A stretch of 64,000 bases of DNA, from the NCBI GenBank assembly GCA_900549725.1, contig URPL01000006.1, positions 1 through 64,000 on the forward strand, written 5' to 3'. How positions within the stretch are numbered: the stretch's first letter is position 1; every line of letters starts with the position of its first letter. A model generated the notes under the pieces. It saw only the letters and a program-made list of their open reading frames with translations. It was not told where the DNA came from and made no database searches. Shown piece by piece: positions 17,234 through 25,480 of this stretch. The position numbers were made by a program, and so were the translations under genes. The DNA comes from an uncultured Eubacteriales bacterium (GTDB lineage: Bacteria > Bacillota > Clostridia > Oscillospirales > CAG-272).

Positions 17234-18294
17234 GGTTCATTTATGCCGAAGTATCCGACCGTTTTTCCGCTGCCGTCGAGAACAACATACAAAGCCCCCT
17301 GCGGCAAAAGAAAACGGGCATAATAAAGGGGCTCAAAATATGCCTCGGAAGAAAAAACGGCTTCACTTTCGTATTTTTCCGCAAAGCTCTGCGCTCTTTG
17401 CCGCAGCTGCTGCGCCGACCGCGGCTTTTCGTCGGCTGCGAGCTGCGCCTGCAAATCCAAAAGGCTGCCGTCCGCCCCGGAAATTCCGACGGAATAATTT
17501 TTGCAGTAAAAGCAATAGTTCTGCCCGGCGGAGTCCGCTGCGCCGCTCTGCTTTGCGCCCGCTTTGCTCTTTGCCGCGCCCTGCCGGCGATTCTCAGAAA
17601 AAGCTCCCTCTTTCCCAAGAAGCGCAGCCGCCTGCCCGATATATTCTGCGGCAAAGCGCCTTGCCTCGGCGCAGCTGATTTTATTGCCCTGCAAGGTGGA
17701 AAAAACGGCAAGTCCGAGCGGCAGCGAAGCGGCATTTTGCGGCACCGAGAGCTGCTTTGCAAGCGCCTGTAATGCTGCTTTTGCAGCCGCACGATATTCT
17801 GCGGCAGTACCGTGCAGCGGTATTTTTTCAAAATAGGTCAGCGAGAGCTGCTCCATGGCAAGCGCAATTTTCCCTGCGCACTCCTGCAGAAGACGCAGCC
17901 GCTCCTCTTGCGCCGCATCTGTCCTGGCGCTCTGCGGCGTGGAAAAAACCGTCTGCTCAACGACGGAAAAATAGGAAAACAACTGCTCCGTATCCCCCAA
18001 AGCATCCTCACGCGCAAGATCACGCGCAAGCATTGCGGCCGCTCCGCGGCAGCGCGCAAGCTCCGTGCGGATTTGTGCCGTATTTGCGGCTTCCTCCGTC
18101 TCTGCAGCGCCGAATTTTGAAAGCTGTGCGCAAAGCGCGCGGGCGCCCTGCCAAAGCTGCGCCGAAGCGCATAAAAAATTTTCCCGCCGCGCGCCGTCCA
18201 GCGCCTCTTTCGTATTGCGCCATAAAAAATACAGCGCCCCCGCGAGCACGCCCGCCGCACAAAAAAAGCTGATCCACCGCACTCGTTTGCGCAT
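17221..18294 (-). CDS. YpeB-like membrane-anchored protein (possible germination protein)
   Basis: A 357-residue protein with one N-terminal membrane anchor (about residues 7-25), then a long helical region and a C-terminal part with PepSY-like pieces (NKISCAEARRFAAEYIG; GALYVVLDGSGKTVGYFG). The layout resembles YpeB, which localises the spore cortex hydrolase SleB, but the protein is shorter than the usual 450 residues and no sleB is adjacent. I hold the family assignment loosely. GGGAG lies nine bases before the ATG at 18294; longer in-frame upstream versions lack a ribosome site. The C-terminus is encoded inside the shared hairpin. Confidence 0.5.
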   Translation of the reverse strand: MRKRVRWISFFCAAGVLAGALYFLWRNTKEALDGARRENFLCASAQLWQGARALCAQLSKFGAAETEEAANTAQIRTELARCRGAAAMLARDLAREDALGDTEQLFSYFSVVEQTVFSTPQSARTDAAQEERLRLLQECAGKIALAMEQLSLTYFEKIPLHGTAAEYRAAAKAALQALAKQLSVPQNAASLPLGLAVFSTLQGNKISCAEARRFAAEYIGQAAALLGKEGAFSENRRQGAAKSKAGAKQSGAADSAGQNYCFYCKNYSVGISGADGSLLDLQAQLAADEKPRSAQQLRQRAQSFAEKYESEAVFSSEAYFEPLYYARFLLPQGALYVVLDGSGKTVGYFGINEPQPR

Positions 18295-18374
18295 ATCATT
18301 TTTCTCCCTTTTCCGATTTTGCTTATAGTTTTTCCGCCGCATAAGCGTTTTACAACCGGAAAATCCGCGCTGAT

Positions 18375-18402
18375 TTGACTTTCTTTTCATTTTCGGTATA
18401 AT
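18375..18402 (+). promoter_or_regulatory. Predicted promoter of the TPR/DUF4037 pair
   Basis: TTGACT at 18375-18380, 16 bases, TATAAT at 18397-18402. A GGAGGG ribosome site follows before the ATG at 18433. Confidence 0.75.
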
Positions 18403-18432
18403 AAATACAAAGAAAAAACGGAGGGCTTTTAC

Positions 18433-19200
18433 ATGCAGACTCCCATCGATATGCCGCAAACGCTGCGGGAGCTTGACCGCCGCTTTGCCGAAAATGACCT
18501 TGCCGGCGCCGGAGAATATCTTGATGCCGCGCTCTCGCTGGCACGCAAAACAGGCGATACTGCAGCCGTGCTCTCTCTGCGCTCGGAGCAGGTCGGCTAT
18601 TTCCGCAAAACCGGTGAAAAAGAAAAAGCGCTGGAAGCCATCGACGAAGCGCTGCGGCTATGCGATATGCTGCAGCTGCGCAGCACCGTAACCGGAGCGA
18701 CGGTTCTTCTCAACTGCGCAACGACCTACAAAGCCTTCGGGCAGAGCGCGCGGGCACTGCCGCTGTATCGGGAGGCAGAGGCGCTGTATGCAGCGCTGCT
18801 GCCGAAAAACGACTACCGTATGGCGGGCCTTTACAACAACTTTGCCCTGGCACTTTGCGACCTTGCACAATATCCGCAGGCGTTGGCGCTTTACGAGAAG
18901 GCGCTGGCTGTTTTGCAGGCGCTGGGCGAAAACGAATGCGACCTTGGCGTAACCTATGTCAATATGGCGCACCTTTTTGAAAAAATGCAGGAAGAGCAAA
19001 ACCTTGAGGCTGCCCTTTCGCACGCCTATGACGCCCTGATGCGGGTGAACCCTGCGCGGCGCGACGGCTATTTTGCTTTCTGCTGCGACAAATGTGCTCC
19101 GTCGTTTCAATACTTCGGATGGTTTTTGCAGGGCAACCGCCTTGCGCGCTGCGCCGAAGAGGGATATGCACGGCAAAAGGAGAAAAACAAAAATGCATGA
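18433..19200 (+). CDS. Tetratricopeptide-repeat protein
   Basis: A 255-residue cytoplasmic protein made almost wholly of helical TPR-like repeats: residues about 10-40 (LAGAGEYLDAALSLARKTG), 50-80 (YFRKTGEKEKALEAIDEALRL), 95-125 (KAFGQSARALPLYREAEALY) and 135-170 (LAQYPQALALYEKALAVLQALG). A Cys-containing C-terminal part (FAFCCDKCAPSF) is unusual. No enzyme domain is present, so it probably binds a partner. Its stop overlaps the start of the DUF4037 gene by eight bases, so the two are translationally coupled. Confidence 0.88.
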   Translation: MQTPIDMPQTLRELDRRFAENDLAGAGEYLDAALSLARKTGDTAAVLSLRSEQVGYFRKTGEKEKALEAIDEALRLCDMLQLRSTVTGATVLLNCATTYKAFGQSARALPLYREAEALYAALLPKNDYRMAGLYNNFALALCDLAQYPQALALYEKALAVLQALGENECDLGVTYVNMAHLFEKMQEEQNLEAALSHAYDALMRVNPARRDGYFAFCCDKCAPSFQYFGWFLQGNRLARCAEEGYARQKEKNKNA

Positions 19201-20137
19201 GGAAAAGGGGCTCGTACTTTGCGCGGAATTTTTTCACACCTGCGGAGAGGCCATGCTCGGGCGCGATTTTGCGGCGCAGCGCCATCGCATTGCGGCCGGG
19301 CTGTGCGGCGAGGGCTCGGAATGCTTCGGATTTGATGATGCCGTCTCGCGCGATCATGATTTCGGTCCGCGCTTTTTTCTGTTTTTAACGGAAGAGGACA
19401 ATGCCTCTTTCGGCTACGCGCTTGCGCGCGCCTATGCCGCGCTCCCGCAGGAATTTCACGGGGTGCGCAGGCTTGCCGCAAACACCGTAGGTGCGCCGCG
19501 CGGCGGCGTTCTCACAATTCCCGCTTTTTATCGCCGCTTCACCGGCTGCCCCGGCGTTCCGCCGGAAAACCTTGCCTGGCTTGCCGTGCCCGAATATGCG
19601 CTTGCCTGCGCCGTAAGCGGCGCGGTCTTTTCCGATCCGCTCGGGGAATTTTCAAAAATCCGCGCACAGCTTGCAAAAGGGTATCCCGAAGATGTGCGGC
19701 GCAAAAAAACAGCCGCCCGCGCCATCGAAATGGCGCAGGCGGGACAATATAACTATATGCGCTGTATTCGCCACGGGGAGGCGGGCGCCGCGCGCATGGC
19801 GCTGCATGCCTTTTGTGAGGCGGCGCTCTCCATGCTGTATCTGCTGAACCGCCGCTATATGCCCTTTTATAAATGGGCGCTGCGCGGGGCACGGGAGCTG
19901 CCGCGGTTGCAGGGGCTTGCGGACTCTTTGGAAACGCTGCTCTGCTCGGGCGGGGCGCCCTCCGGTGCGGCGGCAAATCAGGCATTGATCGAGCAGATCT
20001 GCGCGCGCATTGCTGCGGAGCTGCGTGCGCAGGGGCTTTCTGCGGAGCATTGCGACTATTTAGAGCCGCATGCTTTCTCCATTTTCTCCGGCATCACCGA
20101 TCAAAAGCTACGCGCCCTTGACATCTTTGCGGGGTGA
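19193..20137 (+). CDS. DUF4037-domain protein (nucleotidyltransferase-like)
   Basis: A 314-residue protein. The segment GFDDAVSRDHDFGPRFFLFL near residues 45-64 is the hallmark of DUF4037 proteins and resembles the acidic metal site of nucleotidyltransferases. The middle is rich in aromatic and arginine residues (YNYMRCIRHGE), the C-terminal half is helical. Some relatives are annotated as aminoglycoside-type nucleotidyltransferases, but no substrate is known. AAAAGGAG lies before the ATG, inside the TPR gene. Its 3' end overlaps the convergent CPBP gene by 30 bases. Confidence 0.85.
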   Translation: MHEEKGLVLCAEFFHTCGEAMLGRDFAAQRHRIAAGLCGEGSECFGFDDAVSRDHDFGPRFFLFLTEEDNASFGYALARAYAALPQEFHGVRRLAANTVGAPRGGVLTIPAFYRRFTGCPGVPPENLAWLAVPEYALACAVSGAVFSDPLGEFSKIRAQLAKGYPEDVRRKKTAARAIEMAQAGQYNYMRCIRHGEAGAARMALHAFCEAALSMLYLLNRRYMPFYKWALRGARELPRLQGLADSLETLLCSGGAPSGAAANQALIEQICARIAAELRAQGLSAEHCDYLEPHAFSIFSGITDQKLRALDIFAG

Positions 20138-20854
20138 GGCGGCGCGCTCCTCCTTTGGTAAACGCAGCAGCAAACACCCGCAAAGCATGCAGAGAACGGA
20201 TAGCACCGCCATACCGACAAGCACAGGGCGAAGATTGCCGCCGGAGAATGCGGCGGTGATATTCAAAGCGGCATGCGTGAGCATACAGGGCCAAAGCGCG
20301 CCCGTGCGCAGATAAAATGCCGAGAAGAAGAATCCGCTTGCCGCCGCAAACAGGGCAAGCAAAAGCACACGGAAAGCCGTATCGCTTCCGGCGATATTCA
20401 AAAAATGCGCAGCGCCAAACAGCAGCGCGCCGAAAAGCGCCGCCGAAAAGTCGCCGAGGCGCCGCAGGGCCCCCGTCAAAAAGCCGCGAAATAACAGCTC
20501 CTCCAAAAAGCCCACGCACAGCATGCTCAAAACATCAAAAAGCAACGGCCAGGGGCGCAGACTGCAGGAAATGCCGCCGAGCAGATTTACCCCCGCAAGC
20601 AGCAAAAACAGCACCGGTGCAAACGCCTCTCTGCGCCCGATGCGGCAGGGGCAAATGCCATACGCATGCCAAAAGGCATTTTTCCGCAGCCAATGCAGAA
20701 AAAACGCCGTCATTCCGAGCAAGAGCGGCGCGGTGACCGATTTTTCAATGCCGACCCATGCGCTGAGCCGCTCGGAAACAAATACAATACCGAGATAACA
20801 GCAAATCCAAAGCAAAGAGAACGCCGTTTTGCTTGTTTCATACAGTCGATTCAT
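20108..20854 (-). CDS. CPBP-family intramembrane metalloprotease
   Basis: A 248-residue membrane protein with about seven hydrophobic segments. It has the CPBP (Abi/CAAX-like) motifs in order: EELLFRGFLTG with the paired glutamates and arginine, LLFGAAHFLN with the first histidine, and LTHAALN with the second. The catalytic set looks complete. These proteins process prenylated or hydrophobic substrates or provide bacteriocin immunity; the role here is unknown. The ATG at 20854 follows GGGGGAG; longer upstream reading is not supported. The last 30 bases overlap the DUF4037 gene on the other strand. Confidence 0.88.
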   Translation of the reverse strand: MNRLYETSKTAFSLLWICCYLGIVFVSERLSAWVGIEKSVTAPLLLGMTAFFLHWLRKNAFWHAYGICPCRIGRREAFAPVLFLLLAGVNLLGGISCSLRPWPLLFDVLSMLCVGFLEELLFRGFLTGALRRLGDFSAALFGALLFGAAHFLNIAGSDTAFRVLLLALFAAASGFFFSAFYLRTGALWPCMLTHAALNITAAFSGGNLRPVLVGMAVLSVLCMLCGCLLLRLPKEERAASPRKDVKGA

Positions 20855-20870
20855 TTTCCGTGCTCCCCCA

Positions 20871-20909
20871 TAAAAGGCGCCGCCCGACTTTTTTGCCGGG
20901 GGCTTTTTT
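20871..20909 (-). terminator. Possible weak terminator after the DUF4015-like gene
   Basis: A GC-rich stem (GCC-CCCG with CGGG-GGC, one bulged base) around an A-rich loop; only four Ts follow on the minus strand. Evidence is weak. Confidence 0.35.
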
Positions 20910-21969
20910 ATTGCCCTGCAAGCTCCCTTTGCTCTGCAATGCCACAAAAACCGCTCGGCACCGCTTCTGCGCTCTCCGTAAAAAGGCGAACGGTATAATC
21001 CGCCGCCGCGGCGCGCAAATTATCCGTCAGCGTTCTGCCGATACAGTTGAGCACAAACAGCGTAGACCGCTCCCGCAGCACCGAAAGATCAATACCGGTT
21101 CTGGCGCTTTTCGGGGCAATCAGCTCCTGGGGCGTGATTTCAAAGGAAAGGGCAGCCTCGCGCACCGCCGCCTGCGCCGACGCCGCAAAAGACGCGACCG
21201 CCGCGAAGCGCTCTTCTTCTCCCGCCGCCGTCTCCTCTGCCCCAAGGAGCGGATAGCCGAATTCGCAGAGGCTGATCTCATCCGCGCCGTTTTCATCAAG
21301 CTCGCGCATCAGGGAAAGCGCATAGTCGCACGCTTTTTCCGAGGCAGGATCCAGCCGCCTTGCGCTGTCTTGCACAAAAGTATCTCCCTGCACCGTTTTC
21401 AGCGCCATAGCCGTATCCGCGGCGGCAGCGGCATTATCGGCAAACGCGCAAAGGCGCACCGTGACAAACAAATTGTTTTCATGCAAAATTCGAATGAGTT
21501 GTCGCGCCGTCAGCTTTTCGGCATCGGCAAGCCCAAGCGCCGTCGCAGTGGGGACATCGCTTGCATAGTGCAGCAGCCCGGAGGGGGCTTTTGCATCGAT
21601 CAGCACCGCCGTATAGCCCGCGTCCCGTGCCTGCTGTGCCAGAGCGCGCAGCTGCTGCGCCGTTTCCAGTTTTCCGAGATCAAAATACAGCGCGCGATAA
21701 TTCTCCGCTGCACCGACGCCCTGCGGGCGCACGATCGGCTCCTGCACCTTGGCAGTCTGCGGCTCGGTCACCACGGCGGGCGTTGTTGCAGCGCTGTCCT
21801 CGCCTTGCTCCTGCCCCGCCTCCGCCTTTTCGGAAAAATATTTATGCAGGGAAAAACTGCTTAGAATCACCAAAAAAAGAGCGGCAGCCGCCGCGCCGAG
21901 CGTCAGCAAAAGGAGTGACAGGTCCACCCGCCGCCGCTTTTTTTGCCGATATTTCATGTGCTTTTTCAT
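20908..21969 (-). CDS. Putative glycoside hydrolase (DUF4015-like), membrane anchored
   Basis: A 353-residue protein with a basic N-terminus (KYRQKKRRRVD), one membrane segment (about residues 19-41), an acidic/Thr linker and an outside domain. RALYFDLGKLETAQQLRALAQ, GYTAVLIDAKAPSGLLHY and ADEISLCEFGYPLLG fit a TIM-barrel of the DUF4015 putative glycoside hydrolase type, with Asp and Glu at strand ends. It is shorter than typical members. The substrate is unknown; the location suggests a cell-wall or exopolysaccharide role. GAGAGG precedes the ATG. It is separated from tpiA by that operon's terminator. Confidence 0.7.
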   Translation of the reverse strand: MKKHMKYRQKKRRRVDLSLLLLTLGAAAAALFLVILSSFSLHKYFSEKAEAGQEQGEDSAATTPAVVTEPQTAKVQEPIVRPQGVGAAENYRALYFDLGKLETAQQLRALAQQARDAGYTAVLIDAKAPSGLLHYASDVPTATALGLADAEKLTARQLIRILHENNLFVTVRLCAFADNAAAAADTAMALKTVQGDTFVQDSARRLDPASEKACDYALSLMRELDENGADEISLCEFGYPLLGAEETAAGEEERFAAVASFAASAQAAVREAALSFEITPQELIAPKSARTGIDLSVLRERSTLFVLNCIGRTLTDNLRAAAADYTVRLFTESAEAVPSGFCGIAEQRELAGQ

Positions 21970-22032
21970 TGCTTGCCTCTCCGTATTTCAAAAAGGGATG
22001 CTGCAGCGCTTTCTCCTGATCCGCTGCTTTTG

Positions 22033-22067
22033 AAAAAAGGGCTGGCGCATTGTGCGGCAGCCCTTTT
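22033..22067 (-). terminator. Terminator of the pgk-tpiA operon (bidirectional)
   Basis: AAAGGGCTG and CAGCCCTTT arms with further CGCA/GTGCG pairing. T6 follows on the minus strand, and T-rich sequence follows on the plus strand. Confidence 0.88.
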
Positions 22068-22084
22068 CGTTTTTCTTTTGTTTT

Positions 22085-22846
22085 TCAGCCTTCTGCAACA
22101 ATCGACGCAAAATCGTCTGACTTCAGAGAAGCGCCGCCGATCAGACCGCCGTCCACATGCTCTTTGCCGAGCAGCTCTTTTGCGTTGCCGCGGTTCATGG
22201 AGCCGCCGTACTGCACGGTGGTTGCCTGTGCCGCATCCTCGCCGTAGAGCTTTGCAAGCACGCCGCGGATGACCCCGCAGACCTCGTCTGCCTGCTCCGC
22301 CGTTGCGGTGCGGCCCGTTCCGATTGCCCAAACCGGCTCATATGCAATGATTACATCGGCAAGCGCCGCCCGATCCACATCCAAAAGGGCGATCTTTGTC
22401 TGCAGGGAAACAACCTCCTCGGTAATGCCCTGCTCGCGCTGTGTCAGCGTTTCGCCGACGCAAATGATCGTTTTCAGCCCGGCTGCAAGCGCGGCCTTTG
22501 CCCGCTTGTTAACGGTTTCATCCGTTTCGCCGAAATACTGTCTGCGCTCGGAATGCCCGACGATAACATATTCCGCGCCGGCATCCTTCAGCATTGCGGT
22601 GCTGATCTCACCGGTGAAAGCACCCTTTTGTTCAAAATGAACATTTTCGCCGCCGATGCGGATCACCGTTCCCTTTGCGGCGGCAACCGCCGCGGGAATA
22701 TCGATTGCAGGCACACACAAAACCACCTCGCACCCGGCATTTGCAACCTTGGGAGCAAGCTCCTTGATAAATGCAGCCGTTTCGGTGGGGGTCATGTTCA
22801 TTTTCCAGTTGCCCGCGATAACTGTTTTGCGCTTTGCCTTGTTCAT
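22085..22846 (-). CDS. tpiA: Triosephosphate isomerase
   Basis: Interconverts dihydroxyacetone phosphate and glyceraldehyde 3-phosphate. The 253-residue protein has the full catalytic set: Lys15 in GNWKMN, His98 in VGHSERR and Glu170 in AYEPVWAIGTG, plus the phosphate-binding GGSMNRGNAKELL near the C-terminus. It follows pgk by 19 bases in a glycolytic pair. Gap, pgm and eno, which often accompany it, are not in the window. Confidence 0.99.
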   Translation of the reverse strand: MNKAKRKTVIAGNWKMNMTPTETAAFIKELAPKVANAGCEVVLCVPAIDIPAAVAAAKGTVIRIGGENVHFEQKGAFTGEISTAMLKDAGAEYVIVGHSERRQYFGETDETVNKRAKAALAAGLKTIICVGETLTQREQGITEEVVSLQTKIALLDVDRAALADVIIAYEPVWAIGTGRTATAEQADEVCGVIRGVLAKLYGEDAAQATTVQYGGSMNRGNAKELLGKEHVDGGLIGGASLKSDDFASIVAEG

Positions 22847-22865
22847 TTCTTTTTCCCTTCTTTGC

Positions 22866-24164
22866 TCAGTCTTTATCGTTCAGGCAAGCAATACCCGGAA
22901 GCTCCTTGCCCTCCAAAAATTCAAGAGATGCACCGCCGCCGGTGGAGATATGCGTCATTTTATCCGCATAGCCGAGCTTTTCCACAGCCGCTGCGCTGTC
23001 GCCGCCTCCGATGATGGAAATTGCGCCGCTCTCAGCAACTGCCTTTGCAACCGCCTTTGTACCCGAGGCAAAGTTTTCCCATTCGGAAACGCCCATCGGG
23101 CCGTTCCAAACGACCGTGCCTGCGCCCTGAATGCTCTTTGCAAACAGCTCCTGTGTCTTTTCGCCGATATCAAGCCCCATCCAGCCGTCCGGAATGGAAT
23201 CGGAATAAATGCGCATGAAGACGGTGTCTTCCTTATATTCCTTGCCGATGACATTATCCACAGGCAGCAGGAAGTTCACGCCCTTTGCGTGCGCCTTGTC
23301 CATGGTTTCCTTTGCGATGTCAAGCTTATCGTCTTCGCAGATGGAGGTGCCGACGGAGTTGCCCATGGAGCGGAAGAAGGTATATGCCATACCGCCGCCG
23401 ATGATAAGCGTATCCACCTTCTCGATGAGATTGTTGATTACGCCGATCTTATCGGAAACCTTAGCGCCGCCCAAAATTGCCACAAACGGGCGAACCGGGT
23501 TTTCCAGCGCCTTGCCCATCACGCTGATTTCTTTCTGAATCAGGTAGCCGCAAACAGCGGGCAGATATGCCGCAACCCCTGCGGTGGAAGCGTGTGCGCG
23601 GTGCGCGGAGCCGAACGCGTCGTTGACATAGAGCTCTGCAAGATCTGCCAGCTCTTTTGCAAATGCGGGATCGTTCTTTTCTTCCCTTGCGTCAAAGCGG
23701 ACGTTTTCCAGCAGCAGGACCTCGCCCTCTTTCAGCGCAGCTGCCTTTGCCTTTGCATCCTCACCGGTGATATCGTCTGCAAAGGTGACAACGCCGCCGA
23801 GCAGCTCGTTCAGTCTTGCGGCAACGGGGGCAAGCGTGAATTTCTTGCGGTCGCCCTGTGCCTTTTCAAGCAGCTCTGCCTTTGCGGCTGCCTGCTCGCT
23901 CTCGGGCAGCACGGCAACCTTTGCTTTTTCCTTTTTGTTCAGACCGAAGCCGGGCGTAAAAATATTGTGCGGTTTGCCCATATGAGAGCACAAAATCACC
24001 TTTGCGCCGTTTTCAAGCAGATAGCGAATTGTCGGCAAAGCCTCGACAATTCTCTTGTCGGAGGTGATCACACCATCCTTCAGCGGCACATTGAAATCGC
24101 ATCTGACAAGAACCTTTTTGCCCTTGACTGCGACATCTTCAATTGTCTTTTTATTGTAGGTCAT
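22866..24164 (-). CDS. pgk: Phosphoglycerate kinase
   Basis: Transfers phosphate from 1,3-bisphosphoglycerate to ADP. At 432 residues it is longer than the usual 390-400. Seen are VLVRCDFNVPLKDG, the arginine-rich substrate site, LLENVRFDAREEKND, AILGGAKVSDKI and the C-terminal nucleotide loop SIIGGGDSAAAVEKLG. The extra length is an insertion of about 30 residues after CSHMGKP (residues about 64-95, Lys/Glu/Ala rich) before FTLAPVA. AAAGGAG lies before the ATG at 24164; an in-frame upstream start is not supported. Confidence 0.99.
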   Translation of the reverse strand: MTYNKKTIEDVAVKGKKVLVRCDFNVPLKDGVITSDKRIVEALPTIRYLLENGAKVILCSHMGKPHNIFTPGFGLNKKEKAKVAVLPESEQAAAKAELLEKAQGDRKKFTLAPVAARLNELLGGVVTFADDITGEDAKAKAAALKEGEVLLLENVRFDAREEKNDPAFAKELADLAELYVNDAFGSAHRAHASTAGVAAYLPAVCGYLIQKEISVMGKALENPVRPFVAILGGAKVSDKIGVINNLIEKVDTLIIGGGMAYTFFRSMGNSVGTSICEDDKLDIAKETMDKAHAKGVNFLLPVDNVIGKEYKEDTVFMRIYSDSIPDGWMGLDIGEKTQELFAKSIQGAGTVVWNGPMGVSEWENFASGTKAVAKAVAESGAISIIGGGDSAAAVEKLGYADKMTHISTGGGASLEFLEGKELPGIACLNDKD

Positions 24165-24208
24165 AGTATTTCTCTCCTTTACACGATATAATACCATTCT
24201 TACCTTGG

Positions 24209-24237
24209 ATTATAACATAATCCGCTTTTTTTTGCAA
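24209..24237 (-). promoter_or_regulatory. Predicted promoter of pgk-tpiA
   Basis: On the minus strand: TTGCAA (24237-24232), 17 bases, TATAAT (24214-24209). Confidence 0.85.
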
Positions 24238-24259
24238 TAGATTTTTGCGAAAGAGCCCT

Positions 24260-25480
24260 TTATTCCCCGCGCAGAATATCGCCCGGCTGCACCGGAGCGC
24301 TCACCTTGGCAAAAAAGCGCATATTCGGGTGCGGCGCCGACATTATTTCTTCGCCCTGCTCCGTGAAAAAAGCGCCCAGAGAAAGCGGGATGCCGCATTT
24401 TCCGGGAGTAAGCCGCTCCACACGGGTATGCGCGCAAAGCTTGTTGCGCTGCCGCAAAAGCGCCGTGCCCCGCTCCGGGTCATACGCCTCCACCGTTGCA
24501 AGATACGCTTTTTCCCGCAGATATCCCATATCGTGCACGGTGTTTGCATTTTGCATGGGCGCGTCAAAATAATAGCCCGTTGCATATTCGCGATGGCTCA
24601 CGCTTTCCGCCTCCCGCAAAACAGCAGGATCAAACGGCTGCCCGGAGAAATACAGGTCCAGCGCCATGCGATATGCATTGGTAATCACCGCAGTATAATA
24701 CGCGCTTTTCATGCGCCCCTCGATTTTAAAGCTGTGAATGCCCGCACGGCACAGCGCGCCGATATGCTCTATCATGCATAGATCACGCGAGCTCATAATA
24801 AAAGCGCCGTTTTCGTTTTCTTCAATGCCAAGGGCATCCCCCGGGCGCTTTTCCTCGACAATGGAATAGTTCCAGCGGCACGGCTGCGCGCATTGCCCGC
24901 GGTTGCCGTCGCGCCCGGTGAAATGGTTGGAAAGCAGGCAGCGCCCGCTGTAGGAAATGCACATGGAGCCGTGCACAAAGCATTCCACCTGCGCCGCATC
25001 CCCAAGGCCGCACACGATCTGTGATATTTCCGCAAGGCTCAGCTCCCGCGCCAGCACCACCCGCTCCGCTCCGAGCGCGGCATAAGCACGCGCGCTTGCC
25101 GTGGAAACGATGCTTGCCTGCGTGGAAATATGCAGCGGCATTTGCGGAATCAGCTCCTTTGCAAGCGCAATTACACCAGGGTCCGAAACAATCAGCGCAT
25201 CCACGCCTGCCTTTTGCGCCGCAAGCAACGTGCGGCGCAGCGCGGGGTATTCCGCATCCCGCGGCATGGTGTTCACCGTCTGATATACCCTTACTCCGCG
25301 CGCATGCGCATACTCCACCGCCAAAGGCAATTCCTCATCGGAAAAATTATCTGCGGCGGAGCGCATGCCGAACTGCTTGGCGGCAAGATAGACCGCATCC
25401 GCCCCGAAGCGGATCGCAGCCTGCATTTTTTCAAAATTTCCCGCCGGGGACAAAAGCTCCGGCCGTTTCTCTTCTTTCAC
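24260..25480 (-). CDS. Peptidase U32-family protein
   Basis: A 406-residue cytoplasmic protein of the U32 (collagenase-like) family, members of which act in 23S rRNA or tRNA hydroxylation together with iron-sulfur partners. Seen are ELLSPAGNFEKMQAAIRFGADAVYLAAKQFGMR at the N-terminus (two pieces of the TIM barrel) and the family cluster FVHGSMCISYSGRCLLS followed by RGQCAQPCRW, whose cysteines probably bind an Fe-S cluster. A GTG at 25480 overlaps the ispE stop (GTGA) with AGGAA nine bases upstream, so it is chosen as start. No clear terminator was found after it. Confidence 0.93.
   Translation of the reverse strand: MKEEKRPELLSPAGNFEKMQAAIRFGADAVYLAAKQFGMRSAADNFSDEELPLAVEYAHARGVRVYQTVNTMPRDAEYPALRRTLLAAQKAGVDALIVSDPGVIALAKELIPQMPLHISTQASIVSTASARAYAALGAERVVLARELSLAEISQIVCGLGDAAQVECFVHGSMCISYSGRCLLSNHFTGRDGNRGQCAQPCRWNYSIVEEKRPGDALGIEENENGAFIMSSRDLCMIEHIGALCRAGIHSFKIEGRMKSAYYTAVITNAYRMALDLYFSGQPFDPAVLREAESVSHREYATGYYFDAPMQNANTVHDMGYLREKAYLATVEAYDPERGTALLRQRNKLCAHTRVERLTPGKCGIPLSLGAFFTEQGEEIMSAPHPNMRFFAKVSAPVQPGDILRGE

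Noticed and set aside
22656..24191. 511-codon open frame opposite pgk
   Set aside because: Shadow of pgk, crossing the tpiA-pgk boundary with no features of a gene.
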